From Pholis gunnellus (Eukaryota > Chordata > Actinopteri > Perciformes > Pholidae): a stretch of 64,000 bases of DNA. Below, piece after piece: positions 45,411 to 59,700 of this stretch. The translations under genes and the position numbers were made by a program. The stretch is from positions 15,895,841 through 15,959,840 of the forward strand of contig OU342806.1 in the NCBI GenBank assembly GCA_910591455.2, written 5' to 3'. Position 1 is the first letter of the stretch, and each line of letters starts with the position of its first letter. A model generated the notes under the pieces. That model made no database searches and was not told the DNA's origin. It worked only from the letters and a program-made list of their open reading frames with translations.

Positions 45411-48400
45411 CAAAGAGGGACACACAAATACTTCAGCACACATACACACAACTGCTCGTGTCTGTGATATATAATTTCCATTTTAAAACAACACAGCTCC
45501 TCTCAGATGGAGATTTGAATTTGAAATACACTGCAGTTTTTCTGGGGATGTGTTGTACAGTAATGTACAACTGTGAGCCATTCAGGAATCTGCAAAAGGG
45601 CAACGCCGGCACCCAACATCAACAAACTATGATTGAGGGTCATCTCCTTTTAGAAGTATATCACCCTCTTCTTCTGCGTTTCTTATGTTCCAACGTCCTT
45701 ATATTGTTCAAAATACTCTCAGCTCCTTCAGTAGGAAGAATCCTTGTTACGACAGTGAGAAATACCTGAGAAAACACAAATCCTCTGTGGGATGCTGAGG
45801 CATATGTACTCTACTGACTGCTTAAAACAGGTGGCCTCAGCTCGTGTTTATGTTCCTAATTTTTTAAGCAAAATCTGGGTATGTGTTAAAATATGAAATG
45901 ACACACCTGTGCAGCTTTAACAGCATTTGGGCTTTGAGTTGATGCACTTTTACAAAGAGTTTTTAGAAAGAGTAAACTCATGCAGTCATGCAGCCATGAC
46001 TGGCCACCCGACATATTATGCAGTTTGCTGCACTGGGATGCGAGATTAGCCGGTGGACAAACAGAGAGGTGCACACTGAATCACACATGCACGCACACAA
46101 GCAACCAATCACATGATCCTCCTAGCTGAGATAATAAAGTAAAAGAGCATTAATGTGAAGCTGCAGAGCCAGTACCAGCCTATATTTGACATTACTGTAC
46201 AGTATGTGCCACCTGTCCCTCTACAAGAGGCGGTACTGTATGTGCCGCTTTGTTTTACAGGAAAGAAAAACAAAAAAAAAGGTGCCGTTATTGCAGAACT
46301 AATTAATCTAACTAAAGAACGGGAAGTAAACGAAAATGAATGTGATAAACGCAGCATTACCAGTAACACTGGTGAGAGGTGTACTGCAGGTCTCACTATG
46401 GTCTCATTAGTTCGCATGAATGGCACCAAGTCATTTGACGATGCTCGGCCCGGCTCACCTGTAGGCGAGTCTCCCAGGAGGCCTTTCCCCAGCTGCACGA
46501 GGCCCGGATGCCGCAGAGACAAAGCTTTCTGCATCAGCAGCCTGGACGGGTCCCCGAGCAGACTGGAGACCTGTGGAGGAGAGAAGGAGGTACGTAATAT
46601 TAGAGATTATGTGAAGAGAGAAGGAGAAAGAAGCATTACAGTATAAATTAGATGACAGAAGAAAATAACTGTACGATAACTCTTTACAGTATGTATCATC
46701 ATTATCTTTTCTCCTTTTACTCCTCTACACTATTACAAATGCATATATTATTTAGAGAGCAACGTTAAGAAAAAGCCAGAAAATATGCTGGATAAAAAGT
46801 GAGAGGTGATGGAGGTCAAAAACAGGATTCTCATCATCTGGATTCTGAATTTTCAGACAGTTTCTAAAACAACATCAAGTGTACCAAACGTCAGTCACTG
46901 CTACTTGTAACATTCACATCACCAATTAATGAAAACAAAAGAGACATTTTAAAATATGCTAATCAAAACGTAGAGGGGAACTGCAACACCGCAAGGTCTT
47001 GCTTTTAAACTGAAAAGAAGCAATTAGTTTGCAGGATTTTCGAGGTCGTTTAGTTTCATCATGCATCAAGTGCTGAAGATGTGAATGTAAGAGCACATAT
47101 GCACATACCCACAGCTATGTCTAACCCTCACCACTAACCTATGCAAATTATCAAACACTCACACACAAACACAAACAGGTGTCTTACGCTGCTGATGCGT
47201 TTGTCTTTGATGTGAAGAAGCTGTTGCTGTGCGAGCTGCATGTGCAGGAGGTTCTGGAGGACTAGTCCATTACCCAGCATAGCATTCTGCAAGGTAAAGA
47301 TAAAAAGACATTATTGTAACAAACACATCAACACACACACACACACACACAAATAATACCATAAAGGCGTCAGTGTAATTGGGACCTGGTGTGCTTTTCC
47401 CAGTGTGAGCAGAGCTGTGGTGAGAGGAGGTCTGAGGAACGGCAGGCTGGCGTGACGCCCGTACTTCCCTAAAAACACAAACAACAAATAAACACATCAG
47501 TGCTTGTCTTTGTGATTTAGTTTCCACTAATGTATTAATCAATCATCTTCTCAACTAGCTGAATTACTAGTCAGACAACCAATCCATCAGTTTTTTTTTA
47601 TAGCACATTTCAAACAATCATGCGTCTTTCTGTTTTATAACAAGCACAGGTAAAGCAATATCGGGGATATTATGTCAGTACAAAGCTAACTCCCTCCCTC
47701 ATAACTTTTTACAAGTTTAAACCTCATTTTGAAGTTGAAGACGCAATTGAAAAGGAAGCTCAAACAAACAAAAATAATCAATACAGAGAAGAACAGCAGA
47801 ACAATAAAACTTCAAACAGTCTGTCTTTATTAAGTGTACTGACAGTTTCCTCAAAAACAACAGAAACAGACTCTAGCTTCAGCATCTCAGTGGTTGTTTT
47901 TCACAATTCAAGAAGTACCTGTCTATATCTATAAAATGCTAACATTTAAGAGTGTTCTGTTGCTATAGCAACATTTAGCAATTGAACTGATATTGTTACA
48001 TTCACCATTTTGTTAGATCTGTGAGAACTAATCCCCAAATGACTGATGTTGGAGGACTATTTACGGTTGTAATTTACTGTTGGATTGACTATTAGGTGTT
48101 TAGTATTGTATACTCTGTGTATGTTTACCACATTAATTACTCTGCTGCACTTCCTACTGGGATTTAATGTTGATCATTAACCGATGGTACTGTGCTTATT
48201 CAGGCATGAGAGTTAAAGTATCTAATGTTATAGTACGCCTGCACTTTCGTGAATAAAGTTTTCTTGCAACCGTTTGTGTTCAGTTGTTGGTCCTACTCTT
48301 GTTTATGGAACCTCATCATCCTCTGATTTGTAATGACCATCATTGAATTTGCTTTCTCAGTTTTACTTCTGCTTCAAGTAAAAACCTCAAAAGCCAACTG

Positions 48401-50677
48401 CTGCGTTAAACCTTTATTAGAAGCGTCTTTAGCTCGATGCATAGCTGTGATAAATACAACCTGGCTACTGAGGAATGTAATTAAATGGTTAAAACTGTGC
48501 ATGTCTGTGCACCAATAATTGCCTTTCCTTCCAAAAAACAATCAAGTAATGAATAAACAAACGTTTCCTTCTGCTGTTAATGCGGATCAAGTCTAGAGGA
48601 AGAAGATGTACAGCCAGCTATTGGGTCGGTACAACTGTTTCAACACCTGGTGTTTTTCTTTGTAATGTGGAATCATTTGAATGTTGAAAATGAGCAGTTA
48701 CACTGTATTTTCCAGTGGACACAGCTAAATCAATACTCTTGCTTACCGAATTCCCATATCAACAACAAGTAAGTTTCCATTGACTAACATTCATTTATTA
48801 TAACTAGTTTGGCTTGCTGGTTTAAGCTACAGTGTAAAAAGGAAGTGTGAACAGATTTCTATAATTTAGGAGGGTTCAACATGTTTTCTCTGTTCGGGAT
48901 TCATATCAGCAAGGCTTCGCTCACCTTCAGGCGAATGCCACCCTACACCATATGCACAAACAGAGTACACACACAATCCTTTGGTTTTTTTATGCGAGTG
49001 TCTGTTTCTCCTCTGAAGGCCTCCTCGTAATTAATGTAAAAGTCAATGCTAATGGTAGCTTCCTCCAGACTAGGTGGAGCAAGTTTAACATTTAATCAAG
49101 GTCCTAATTTTAGACTTTAATTGCGTGTGCTCTTTTTAAGAGAGCTTTCCCCCCACCTCCCCCATCTTCTCCCCTTCCTGTTCTCATTTGTTCAACTAAT
49201 GTCACATGATTTCATTTTAATACCCGATTAGACATTCATCAAATAATGAAGCCGTCGACGAGGTGATTACAGCGTTTAGGAGTGCCTAACAGAGGGACAG
49301 GCTCTTACAGCGGTTCTCTGATGATTACCCAAGACCCCTCTGGAGCCGAAAGCCTAATCAAAGGATTGAGTTCAGGACGCTGATTTGTTTTAAAATCTCT
49401 CAAAATGTGCAGTACATGTCATTTTGATATAATATACTATTTTGAAGGTGAACGTTTTAGTTTCATGTTACTAAGGGACCTGCACCAGCTGCAAACACAA
49501 TTTATGATAAAAAGAAAACACAATAGAGACATTTGACATTTAAAAAGTACAGTATAATGGTCTTCAATTTAAACATCTAAAAAGTGAATCATGTTTTGCG
49601 TTTGACAAAGAAATCTTGAATCAAGGCCCACTTACTAACCGTCTCCCAGCGCTTTCAAGCAAAATTCACAGACTTCCTCTGCAGATGTTACATCAGAGCC
49701 ACTGTATGGTTTCCCACACTGCAGTTATTTTATTGTACAGGTGCTTATTTGTTTTTCAGACCAAACCTATATCTTTGAAGGTATGTGTGACACTGACTTC
49801 TGTTGTGTCAGTTGATCTCTATCAACTCTCCTCTAGTGCACTCCCATCCATTCAGCTCTAGATAAAGTATGTCAGGGCAAGCTAGCACATGGTCGCTGCA
49901 CACTAATAGCCCAAGGTATTGTACAATACATGACATATGCTGATGAATTGTCACTATGCATAATTCAGCGGGCTAAAAGAAATCCTGAAGAAATGATTGG
50001 GTATATTACAAATTCAAACTGTTAAAAGTGCAATGTGTAAGATTAGGCTTGATGTTTTTTAATTTATTAGAATTCTAAGAATTAACATCATCAACAGAAT
50101 GTGATACATTAAGAGTTTTGATGTTATGTCAAAGACATCTATGTATTGTATTACAGAGAAGTTTAGTTTAATGAGCATGCTAACCAGCTATCCCCGGCCC
50201 GTCGAGTCTTGTAATACCACTTATACTTCGAGAGGCGATACTGAGTCACTGTAGAGTCTAGTCTGCCCTCAGTAGAACAAGAGAGAATAACGAAGTAGAA
50301 GAAGAGCTGCCCCAAGGTTTGTCAAAAATACATCCCTGGTCCATATATACGTTTTGACTGTTTGTGTATTGGTTTGAATCGAAAGTATTAGAAATGAGAA
50401 GGGTACTTCTGGGGTATTAGTTGTAAGACTTCAAACCGAGTGAAAATCCATGATGATCCATGCGCCATGCAGCAGCTCTCACCACTGTAATTCACCGTCA
50501 TACCTCCTCTTTTCCCAGTGTGGTACGGCCTCATAAGGATCTGCAGGGCAGCAGGGTTGGTCATACTGGTCAACAGCTGTGCTAAGTTGGGTTCTGGTAG
50601 CAGACCTTTCCTATTACTCAGAATCTGGAGAATAAAAAAATAGAAACACATACAGAAGTTAGAGAAGGAAAAATGAG

Positions 50678-50741
<64 letters not shown>

Positions 50742-53700
50742 GGGGGGTGTAGAGTTTGTGTTTTGATCTTGTCATTAGGAGTCCCTGATGGCTGTACTAA
50801 TCCTTACACTAGTTTACATCAGCGGGATATGTCTGCTATGTCAATAGAGGGGAATGTGGGAGACAAATCTGTGAGACAAAAGAAAAAACTAAAAAGCAGT
50901 TTGAGAAACAAAAGAAGCAGCAGGGGAAAGCGATGGGGAAAAGAGTTATGAAAAACAAGGCAGGAAAAATAATTGGGAGGAAAAAGCTTAAATACAAACT
51001 TGAAAGGAAGAAACAAAAGGCCACCTTTCAGACACCAAAAAACAACAACTTTTCTGTAAAAGTCTGCTGCAATCTGGCTGAGGTGTGAATAAAACAAGAC
51101 ACATTGAGGAAAGTCACAAGCAAGATAATCTTACAGTATGACATTTTAGATGGCATTGTGCAAACCAATCACAAGACAAAGATTTAAAAGCCCCTAAAAA
51201 CGATAAAATGATTGTTACCAAATTCTCAATAATCAAAGCATCATTAAGATTAAAAAAAAGACATTGTTAAGTTTTGATTCTTTTTTTTGATTATAATTAT
51301 TATTATTTTGAGTCGGGTAGCACTTAAAAACTCAGTACAAGTGAAAAATACTGAAATATCAAAACAGTTTGAACTTTGGCATAAAATTGTAGCAATGAAG
51401 GATGCCATTTTCACGATAAGATCATATAAGAAATTGAGTTTAAGGACCTTAAAATACTTTGCCTTGATCATGTGGCAGATATATTTAGAAAGCTACACAA
51501 CAAGGATCTATGTGTGAAAACCAAATAATATGAGATGAACACAGACATTTTACAGATTCCACATTTAAAAGACGATACAGACTCTACGGGCGGGAAGAGC
51601 AGGTCTCCAATTCAGCATTGGACCAGTTTCCACACCTACACAGATAGTGTAGCTCATATAGGTTGGAATACATATATAAGTCATATATGTCATTTGAAAT
51701 TGATCTCTGTGATCAAGGTGCAGCATGTTGATCTTGTGACTGACTTACAAAGTACAAATGTGTCATGTACAAGAATGGTGTAGTCTTGCATGTAGTTACA
51801 GTTTTTAATTAACTTTTCTAAACAAAGAATATTTTGGCATTTCCCCTTCATTAGACAGGTGAGAGCAAAGAGTTCAACAATGAGGAAAATGGCTGGAGAG
51901 AATGGTGTGACGGCCTACAACAGTCCCCTGATGGAATCGGAGCTGGTGGACAGTTTGCGTCTTTACTGTTCATCCATCAGGATGTTGAAATGTTTAAATA
52001 ATCTAGCTACATCCTAAGGAGGAAAAAGCTGTTGGAGCTGCATGTGGTATTAAACTCTGTTCCTACTACACACATGCATCTCCCTTGCTAATAGCAAAGC
52101 TTACTTTTTATTTGACATGAGCAGAGTTTCCGTGAACTTAACAAATCTCTGCTGACTTGCATTTAATAGAAAGACATACTGTAGGGCACATCCCCAAATA
52201 ATTTAATCACTCATTAACGCTGCGGAATTTAATTCAACAGACTCAAATTAAATCCTATTGAATTAGACTGCGTCAAATCGAATGGAGCGGCCCTTGTAGA
52301 TCCTCCTCAGAAACTGACAGTGTGGCGGCAGTACTCGCGGTCTGGCCCAAAGACACGGCTATTTAAAACAACATTAGCAGGATGGTGATAGTTCCTCCTC
52401 GTCTGCCCCTGAGCTACAGCATGACTTCAGCTCAACTCAACCTTGTTTCCTCCCTGTCACATCCTGAAGAGAGAGTATTACTGACAAGGATGGAGAGGGT
52501 TTGACTCCAGTCTGTCAGCAAGTGAGGAAGAGAGTCTGTTGCACAAATACAGTATGTGTATTTGTGTGTTATAGCAGGGGAAATTGGTATGTGTGTGTGC
52601 GTGCATGAGTGTGTGCTGCCGTTAAGCAAGGCCAGTCGTAGCTGACAGCGTCTTTCAAGGAAAGAGAGGGGAGGAGGAGGCGGAGGAGGAGGAGGAGGAG
52701 GAGGAGGAGGAGGCGGAGGCGGAGGCGGAGGGCGATGTCATTTATTTTCTTTCTGCTGGAGAAAATGTCAGCATGCATCAGTCTGTTTGGCTACTGGCAC
52801 AAAATCCAGCCACACACCCACACACGAACACACGCCAGGGAAGTAAGGGAGCCGTGAAGTAGGAAAGGCAAGAAGTGTCGCGTAAGGAGAGGGATGGAGG
52901 AAGAAGAAAGGAGGAGGGAGGAGGAGGCCATCTGGTCCTCGGCATTCACATTCATATTAACTGACTGGAGAAATGAGCGGATCGCCTCAGAGGAGAACAG
53001 TAGCCAGGAGTAGTAGGTCTTGATCTCTTTCTGAAGGTCTGATTTTTTTTCTTTTACCAGCTGCTCACATTCACTGCAATAATCTCAAAAAGAGCCTCGG
53101 GGTAGTAATGTAAATGTTTTCGGTCCCCTCTTTCCTCCTCCATCCCATTTTTGTCTCTTGCTCAACCAATCCCCACCCCGCCTTTTCTTTCACTGAGTTT
53201 ATGTACTCCTTCCTCCTCACGTCTGCCTCATCTTCCTCAGCCAATTTATTCAGAGACACATTTTCTTTCAATGTCTTTTCATCCTCTTCGTTGCAATTCA
53301 GACTCCGTGGCGGTTACTGCTCTGCTTTTCAACCTGTAATTTTCAACCCATTCGTCTCAAGGCCACGACCTCTTTTACTGCACCTGATAATTCTTGTTCT
53401 GCAACAGCCGGGAATAGAATCACAGAGAATTCAGAAGTCAGAATCAACTCTAGAGTGGTAGTATAGCAGTTTGAAATTCATGAATGAGTAAATTATAGCA
53501 CCCTTACTGGGCATGTGTGTCAAAATGGGCTTAACAGTGTTTCAGTTTGGGCGTTTGAAAGCTACAAACTCTGGCTTCAAGTTGTTGTCATCTCTAAGCT
53601 CAATTACAGCAATCTAAAATATGAATCATCTGATGAGAGTAAAGCAGCAGGCTGTAATGGTTTTCCGTGGCCTATGGGAAACTCATAATGAACCATAAAC

Positions 53701-56700
53701 CTGCAGTTCATGTGAAAATATAATTGAAGCTTTCCATGTGACAGGAGCAATATAGTGTGAATTTGTGCCTATAGGCTGTTAAATGTGCAAAACAAAAACA
53801 AATTACCACTGACAATGTGAATGAGTGTCATTATTAACTTTGGGTTATTAAACGTTACTGGACTCCATGTAAAGCCATATTAAAGCAAATAAGAAAACCT
53901 ATTAAATCTACCTTATAATGTACTGTATGTATTGTAATGGCTCACAGTCAACACATTGATTACAAGACCCTGTTTGAACAAGAAATACTTCTGTAAAATA
54001 TTAGATACACATCATGAAATAACCACAACATTAAAAAAATTTATAAATTTTTTTTTATAGTTTATGTAAATAGCATGAAAAACTACAGTTTACTGTTTAA
54101 AAAAAAAGCATTTACCAAGAGAACTAGCATTTACCAGTGGATTGGTGTACTAACAACCATCATCAACAGTCTGATCAGCTGGTGAAAATACTGAACATTT
54201 AGTCAACTACCAGTTTCTCTCTCAATGACCACTACTCTCCTCTACAGAGACTCTGAGTCACAGAGAGGCAGAAAGAGAGAGGTGTGTGAATGAATCAAGA
54301 CATTTAGTTTTGGTCGTTGAACATCAGCCAACCACACGTTTCAAATTTAATTTCGACAAAAACAAACATGTATCTAATATTTTAGGCCAGTACTTCTGTC
54401 AGTCTCACTCCTTTACTTAAACACAAACACACAAACGTGTCATTACTCATGCGATTGATTTTGATTGCAAAAGCATTGAAATTCAGCCCGGAGTTTTACT
54501 TGCCCACTTTTCCCACCTGTGAGTTCATCATTGCATATAAACAGATTGACTGTACTGTACTGTTTGTTTTCCACCACTTATCGCTTGTATTTACATATTG
54601 TGTATGTGAGGCCACTGCATCTATTTGAATATCTGTGTGAGTTTGCATAGTGTCATATACCGTGCTGTGAATTTGGCTTATTTTAGGCAGTAGGAGACAG
54701 TGGAGGAGCCCAATCAGTCTATAGAATTATAATTATCATGTCAGTGTCTCTCTGCTACCACAGCACAGTGTGGGAGGGATACCACAGCTACAGGGACTAT
54801 TTCAGCCAGAGGGTATATGGATATTTGAATGCAGGATGTGCAATAACCAGGTGGCACTGGCTTCACAAATAGCATGTCTGCTTGTTTGGTTGTTTACATG
54901 TAACCCTGGGTAGTCCGATGTTTTGGTGAGACAGTTTATGGACTTTAAGAATTGAGGACATGTTTCTACAAAGAAAATCAATGTTTTCTTGAATATATGC
55001 TGCGTGCTTCATACTCACCATACCCTGGGCGGCGATGAGTGCAGCCAGGGTGCTTCTCCCTGAGGTGCCGGGGGTACAGAGAGACAGACGGACCTCCTGT
55101 CCTCCCACCAGTGTTCGGTCCATCTCTATCAGCACAGCCTCCGCCTGCTCCGCGCACTCATACTCCACCACACCGAAACCTCGGACTGGGCTGCCCTCAT
55201 CCTGAGCAAGCTGGAACAAAAACATAATAGCATTAAATTAAATTAGGGCTGGGAAGCGAGTTTCCAAAGTCAGAAATCTCAGCACATAGTAATTGGTATT
55301 GACCCTCACATTACACAATGTATTGTGGTCATTTTGTGCTTCGGGGCAAGAAAAACTTGACCATTTTATCTAACCAATAAGATTATTAATACTTCTGAAG
55401 CAGCTTTGTTCCCTGAAAACTTTAATTCAACCTCCAATTTTATTGTATTTACCTCTGTGGGAACTGCGTTTTGTTAGTTTGACTAAGATGTTTCCCCTCT
55501 TCATCATTTTGTAAAACAACTACTGCTGTTACTATCACAATCTCCTCACAGCAAAAAGGTTGTGGGTTTGAATCTGTCAACCAGCTCTGTATGGAGTATT
55601 CATGTTTTCTGGCATAATCCAGGGAACATGTCGGTTAAGTGATCTGAAGACAATTGATAGTGAATGTGTGTTTGTGTGTCAGTCAAGTGATAAACTGCCC
55701 CCTGCAACCCACAACAGCATACGTAGTTACAGATAGATGGAAAATATGAACTGCCTCACTTGAGAGCAAATTAAAACCTGCAATCGCTGCGGATGGATAC
55801 AGCAATGTCGATGAATCTGTTGCTGCCAGCAGTGCCAAACACAAAACACTACATGGACCACTGAAGCCACTATTCGAAGGAAATAGATACCTCCATCTCA
55901 TCTAAGATTGATTTTTTTCATGTAAGATTGTTGAATCTTGACAAAAGACCTTACTTCTGAGACTAAAACCTAATATACACGGCCTATTTCACCTTTAGGA
56001 CCTCACCTGTTATCTGCAGGAATAAAACACGGAGCCAAGAGCTGTTTGAATGGAGTGACTGTGTATAAGACAGGGTTTTCTCCTCAATATGCAAGAAGAC
56101 ACTTAGAATTCTTATCATTTAATATAAGCCGCATGCTGCTTAATATTTTCAAGAGAGTGAAATGCCTGGAAACATTACTTTAATCTATTCAATCTTTTAA
56201 AAATCATCAGAGGAAGCAAATGAGGTCCTTGCTAACAGCCTTTTCTTCCATTTCTGCATCGAGTTCATGGCCCCATAGGAATAATAATATTCCATACCAT
56301 TTATCTGGAAAGTTAACTGGTACTCGGGTATTTTATATGTTTGGATTAAATGGCAAAAACACACTCTACGCCAGAGACTATTTATGAAGCCAAAGTTACC
56401 ATGGTGATGTAATGTGAGACTGCCAAACCAGCTACAGGTCCAAAGTTGCTAGCTCACTGCTGCTAATTCAGCATCGTTGGGCTAACAAATGCACGCAAAC
56501 ACAACACCAAGAGCATACAGATCGGACTACAAATGTGCAAACTTCCACTTTTAATTGTGTGTGCGAATGAGTGTGAGATAGAGTGATGAGTGAGCGTGAG
56601 GTGTGTATGTGTGTGTCAGAAAGTAACTGCCAGATAACTGTGTCATGGTGGAGGTAAAAGAGCTCGTCTCAGCTCCTTTTGTCAAAAAGGATAGATTAAA

Positions 56701-59700
56701 AAAAAGGACATGATGTAAGAGATACATCATCTCCTGCTCTTTCTGCAGTGCTCCAGGGTGCAACTGTTCACACACACACACCAAAGGTTTCATATTGTGT
56801 GTAAAAGCAACCAAAATGTGGACTTTTCTAATCCAAATAAAGAAATTCTGCTCACAATTTGATGTCCATATCCAGTTAACATCATGGAAAGCTACTGGAA
56901 CAATGTCATCACATTTCCTTCAAGGTAACTGGTCAATAAAACTCTCCTTGGCCAGACAGTAATGCTGACCAGTAACAATTCCGAAGATGATAAGACTTTT
57001 CTGTCAAGGAAGTTCAGTCATTTCCAGTGTGTGAGGAGCAGCTAAATAATGCAGGCAGGCTAATAGCTGAAAGCTAATGGATGATATTGGATAATGACAA
57101 TGGCTAAAAGCTAATTGCTTATGGTTAAAAAATGCACCACTTGACCTACTGTTGGTAGTGGCCGACAAAAATACACGAGTGCTTGATTTAGCTTACCTTT
57201 CACAGGATATGTGCAATTTTTGGGACCGTTTAAGAATATGGTGCTCAGATCAAGGGTACCTGACATATTCAAATGTATTTATTGAAATGTCATGGTTTCA
57301 ATACAATTAAAAGAAGTAAATGTATATTCTGTAAGAGATACTGAGCATTCAGAGTAGAGCTAGACGGGTCATTTTGCCAGGTGCATATCTCAGCTGATGA
57401 TAGATTATTAGATACATCAGCATTTGTGATCACGGTGGTGAGAACAAGAAACGTCAACGATTTGTTTGACGTAATTTAGAAAGTGACTGTTTGTTTCCCA
57501 AGAAGCACTGACAAGTTTATTTTTCAACTGCAAAATGCCGCGCTTAGTATGATCACAAGTATAATGACTTGTATTATCATTTTTTGCAATCAAGGACCAT
57601 CTTATTGTCTTTATATTATGTTACGTTTGGAAGCCCCTTTCCCCACTCCATGTAAAGAGGATGCTTCATAAGTATACCAGGAATGCAACTAATTACTATT
57701 TTCATTACAGATTAATCTAATGATTATATTGTTGATTAATTGTTTGGTCTACAAAATATTTAGAAAAAAACAACAACTTCCCAAAGGGCCAAGATAATCT
57801 GCAAACTGCATGTTATGTTCAATCAACAGCCTAAAATCCAAATATATTCTGCTTATTATCATAGAGGACCAAGTACCACTGGATTTTCTACATCTTTGCG
57901 ATAATAACAATTAATCAGTCATATTTACAGCATTTACAAGACAGCACACTCAAGTACTAAGTTGCAGAGGATTTGTGATTGCAATTAAACATAATAAAAC
58001 CATCACATAATCACACTTCTACGCGGTATAGTCACTGTAAAAAATTGACCGATTACGAATCAGTGGGAGACAAATGTATTTGTACTTTCTCAGCCTGAGT
58101 GCGGATGCCTGCTTCCATCAGCGCTCAATCAAGTGGCCCTCCACTCCCTCCCTTCACCCCTCCTCTCATTCGTCTGCTGTTCCCTCCGGTCTGAACAGAG
58201 GATGGATGGAGGGAGGGAACGAGGGACAAAAATGGATGTATGTGTGGAGGAGTAAGTCGATAGGCTATTATCATCAGCATACATTAAGCAAACGGTATGG
58301 AAATGACTTGAACCACTCTACCACTCGAGAGATGGATGGATGGATGGATGAATGGAAGAAGGAGAGAGAGTGGGAGTTTGGAGAAGACGTTGAGAGAACG
58401 AGAGAAGGGAAGAGGAGTGAAGGAGAAAAACATCAGTGATTGATGAAGGAACTGACAAGTGAAGAGAGTGAGAGGATATGAGCCAGAAAAGACAGGAGGG
58501 GAAACAAAGAAAAACATGCTAATCATTATTTTTCACAACAAATAAGACCGAAGTGGGAGTGAGTAACCTGCAAAACATACATTATATATCAAATTGGATT
58601 CTAATTGGATCGTGTGCGAATGGCATTCAGCACACCATCAACTATGTGTGTTGTGTGCATGCGCGAGTAATAATGTGAAGACCGAGCGAGTCTCTCTCTA
58701 CTCAAATTCGCAGATTGCACTCACCCTATATAAAATATTCAATCATTATTTAGATCTGCACAAACAATTATGTAAATTTAAAGTAGGCGTGTGTGGACTG
58801 TATGTGAGCCTTGTATATGCCAGCTGTCATTTGGTTCATGTATATGTTAGAAAAACTAAAACGAATGAAGTTTTGCTGTTTCACTTATTCAGACAGAAAA
58901 CAGTAGTTGCTGCACAAAGGGAACATGTTAAATGTATTGTAGCCATAAAGTAGCTTTGACATTATCCACATCAGGCAGCTGCAACGAGCAGTGGTGTTCC
59001 CGTTCTCAGTCATGACAAAAAAAACTAAAAATCAAAGATGTCTGTGATACTGAAGAGCTGAGAGATTTTCTTTTGATCACATGTTACAATGACATTTTTT
59101 TCAATTGAAACCTCTTTTGTATCGTGGACATCTCATTATAATGTCTGACAGATGCTCTGCCTTGTCCTCAAGGTATGATTTAGAAAAATTAAAGTGTAAT
59201 TAACTGCATTAATTTGGTGCTTCATCCTGTAAATTATCCTCGACTATCCTGATTTGCCATCCCTGATTTTGACAATGTAATCAAACACTTCTGCCAAATG
59301 AGTCAAGTTGACGTACCTTGAATTATTGCATAATTAACAGCAGTTGACAACCTCATGTTCTGCTTGTTCATTTTTTTCAGCCTGCCATAGAACATGACTT
59401 CATAGAGATATAAAAGCCTATATGCAGAGTTTTTGGGGGGTTAAAAAACAACAACAACCTGGGGATCAAATCACAAGACATGCTGATTGTTTTTTTTCGA
59501 CCAGCAACAGACCAAAACCTAAAATATGACTAAACCTCTAAAATCATGAGCTGTATTCAAATGGACAGAGATGTTACGTTGGCAGGTCTTACATTTAGAT
59601 GTAGCCCAGAGTGCATCTTACCTAAGACAGTAACTTCATTTGTCTGGGTCAACTTTATGTATTTTGCATCGGAAGACACCATATTAAATAAATGGATCCT

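Noticed and set aside
47270..47542. Frame REVRASRQPAVPQTSS as the raver2 coding frame
   Set aside because: Phase from the upstream exon and alignment to RAVER2 (HASLPFL...KAHQ) require a different frame, ending at 47386.
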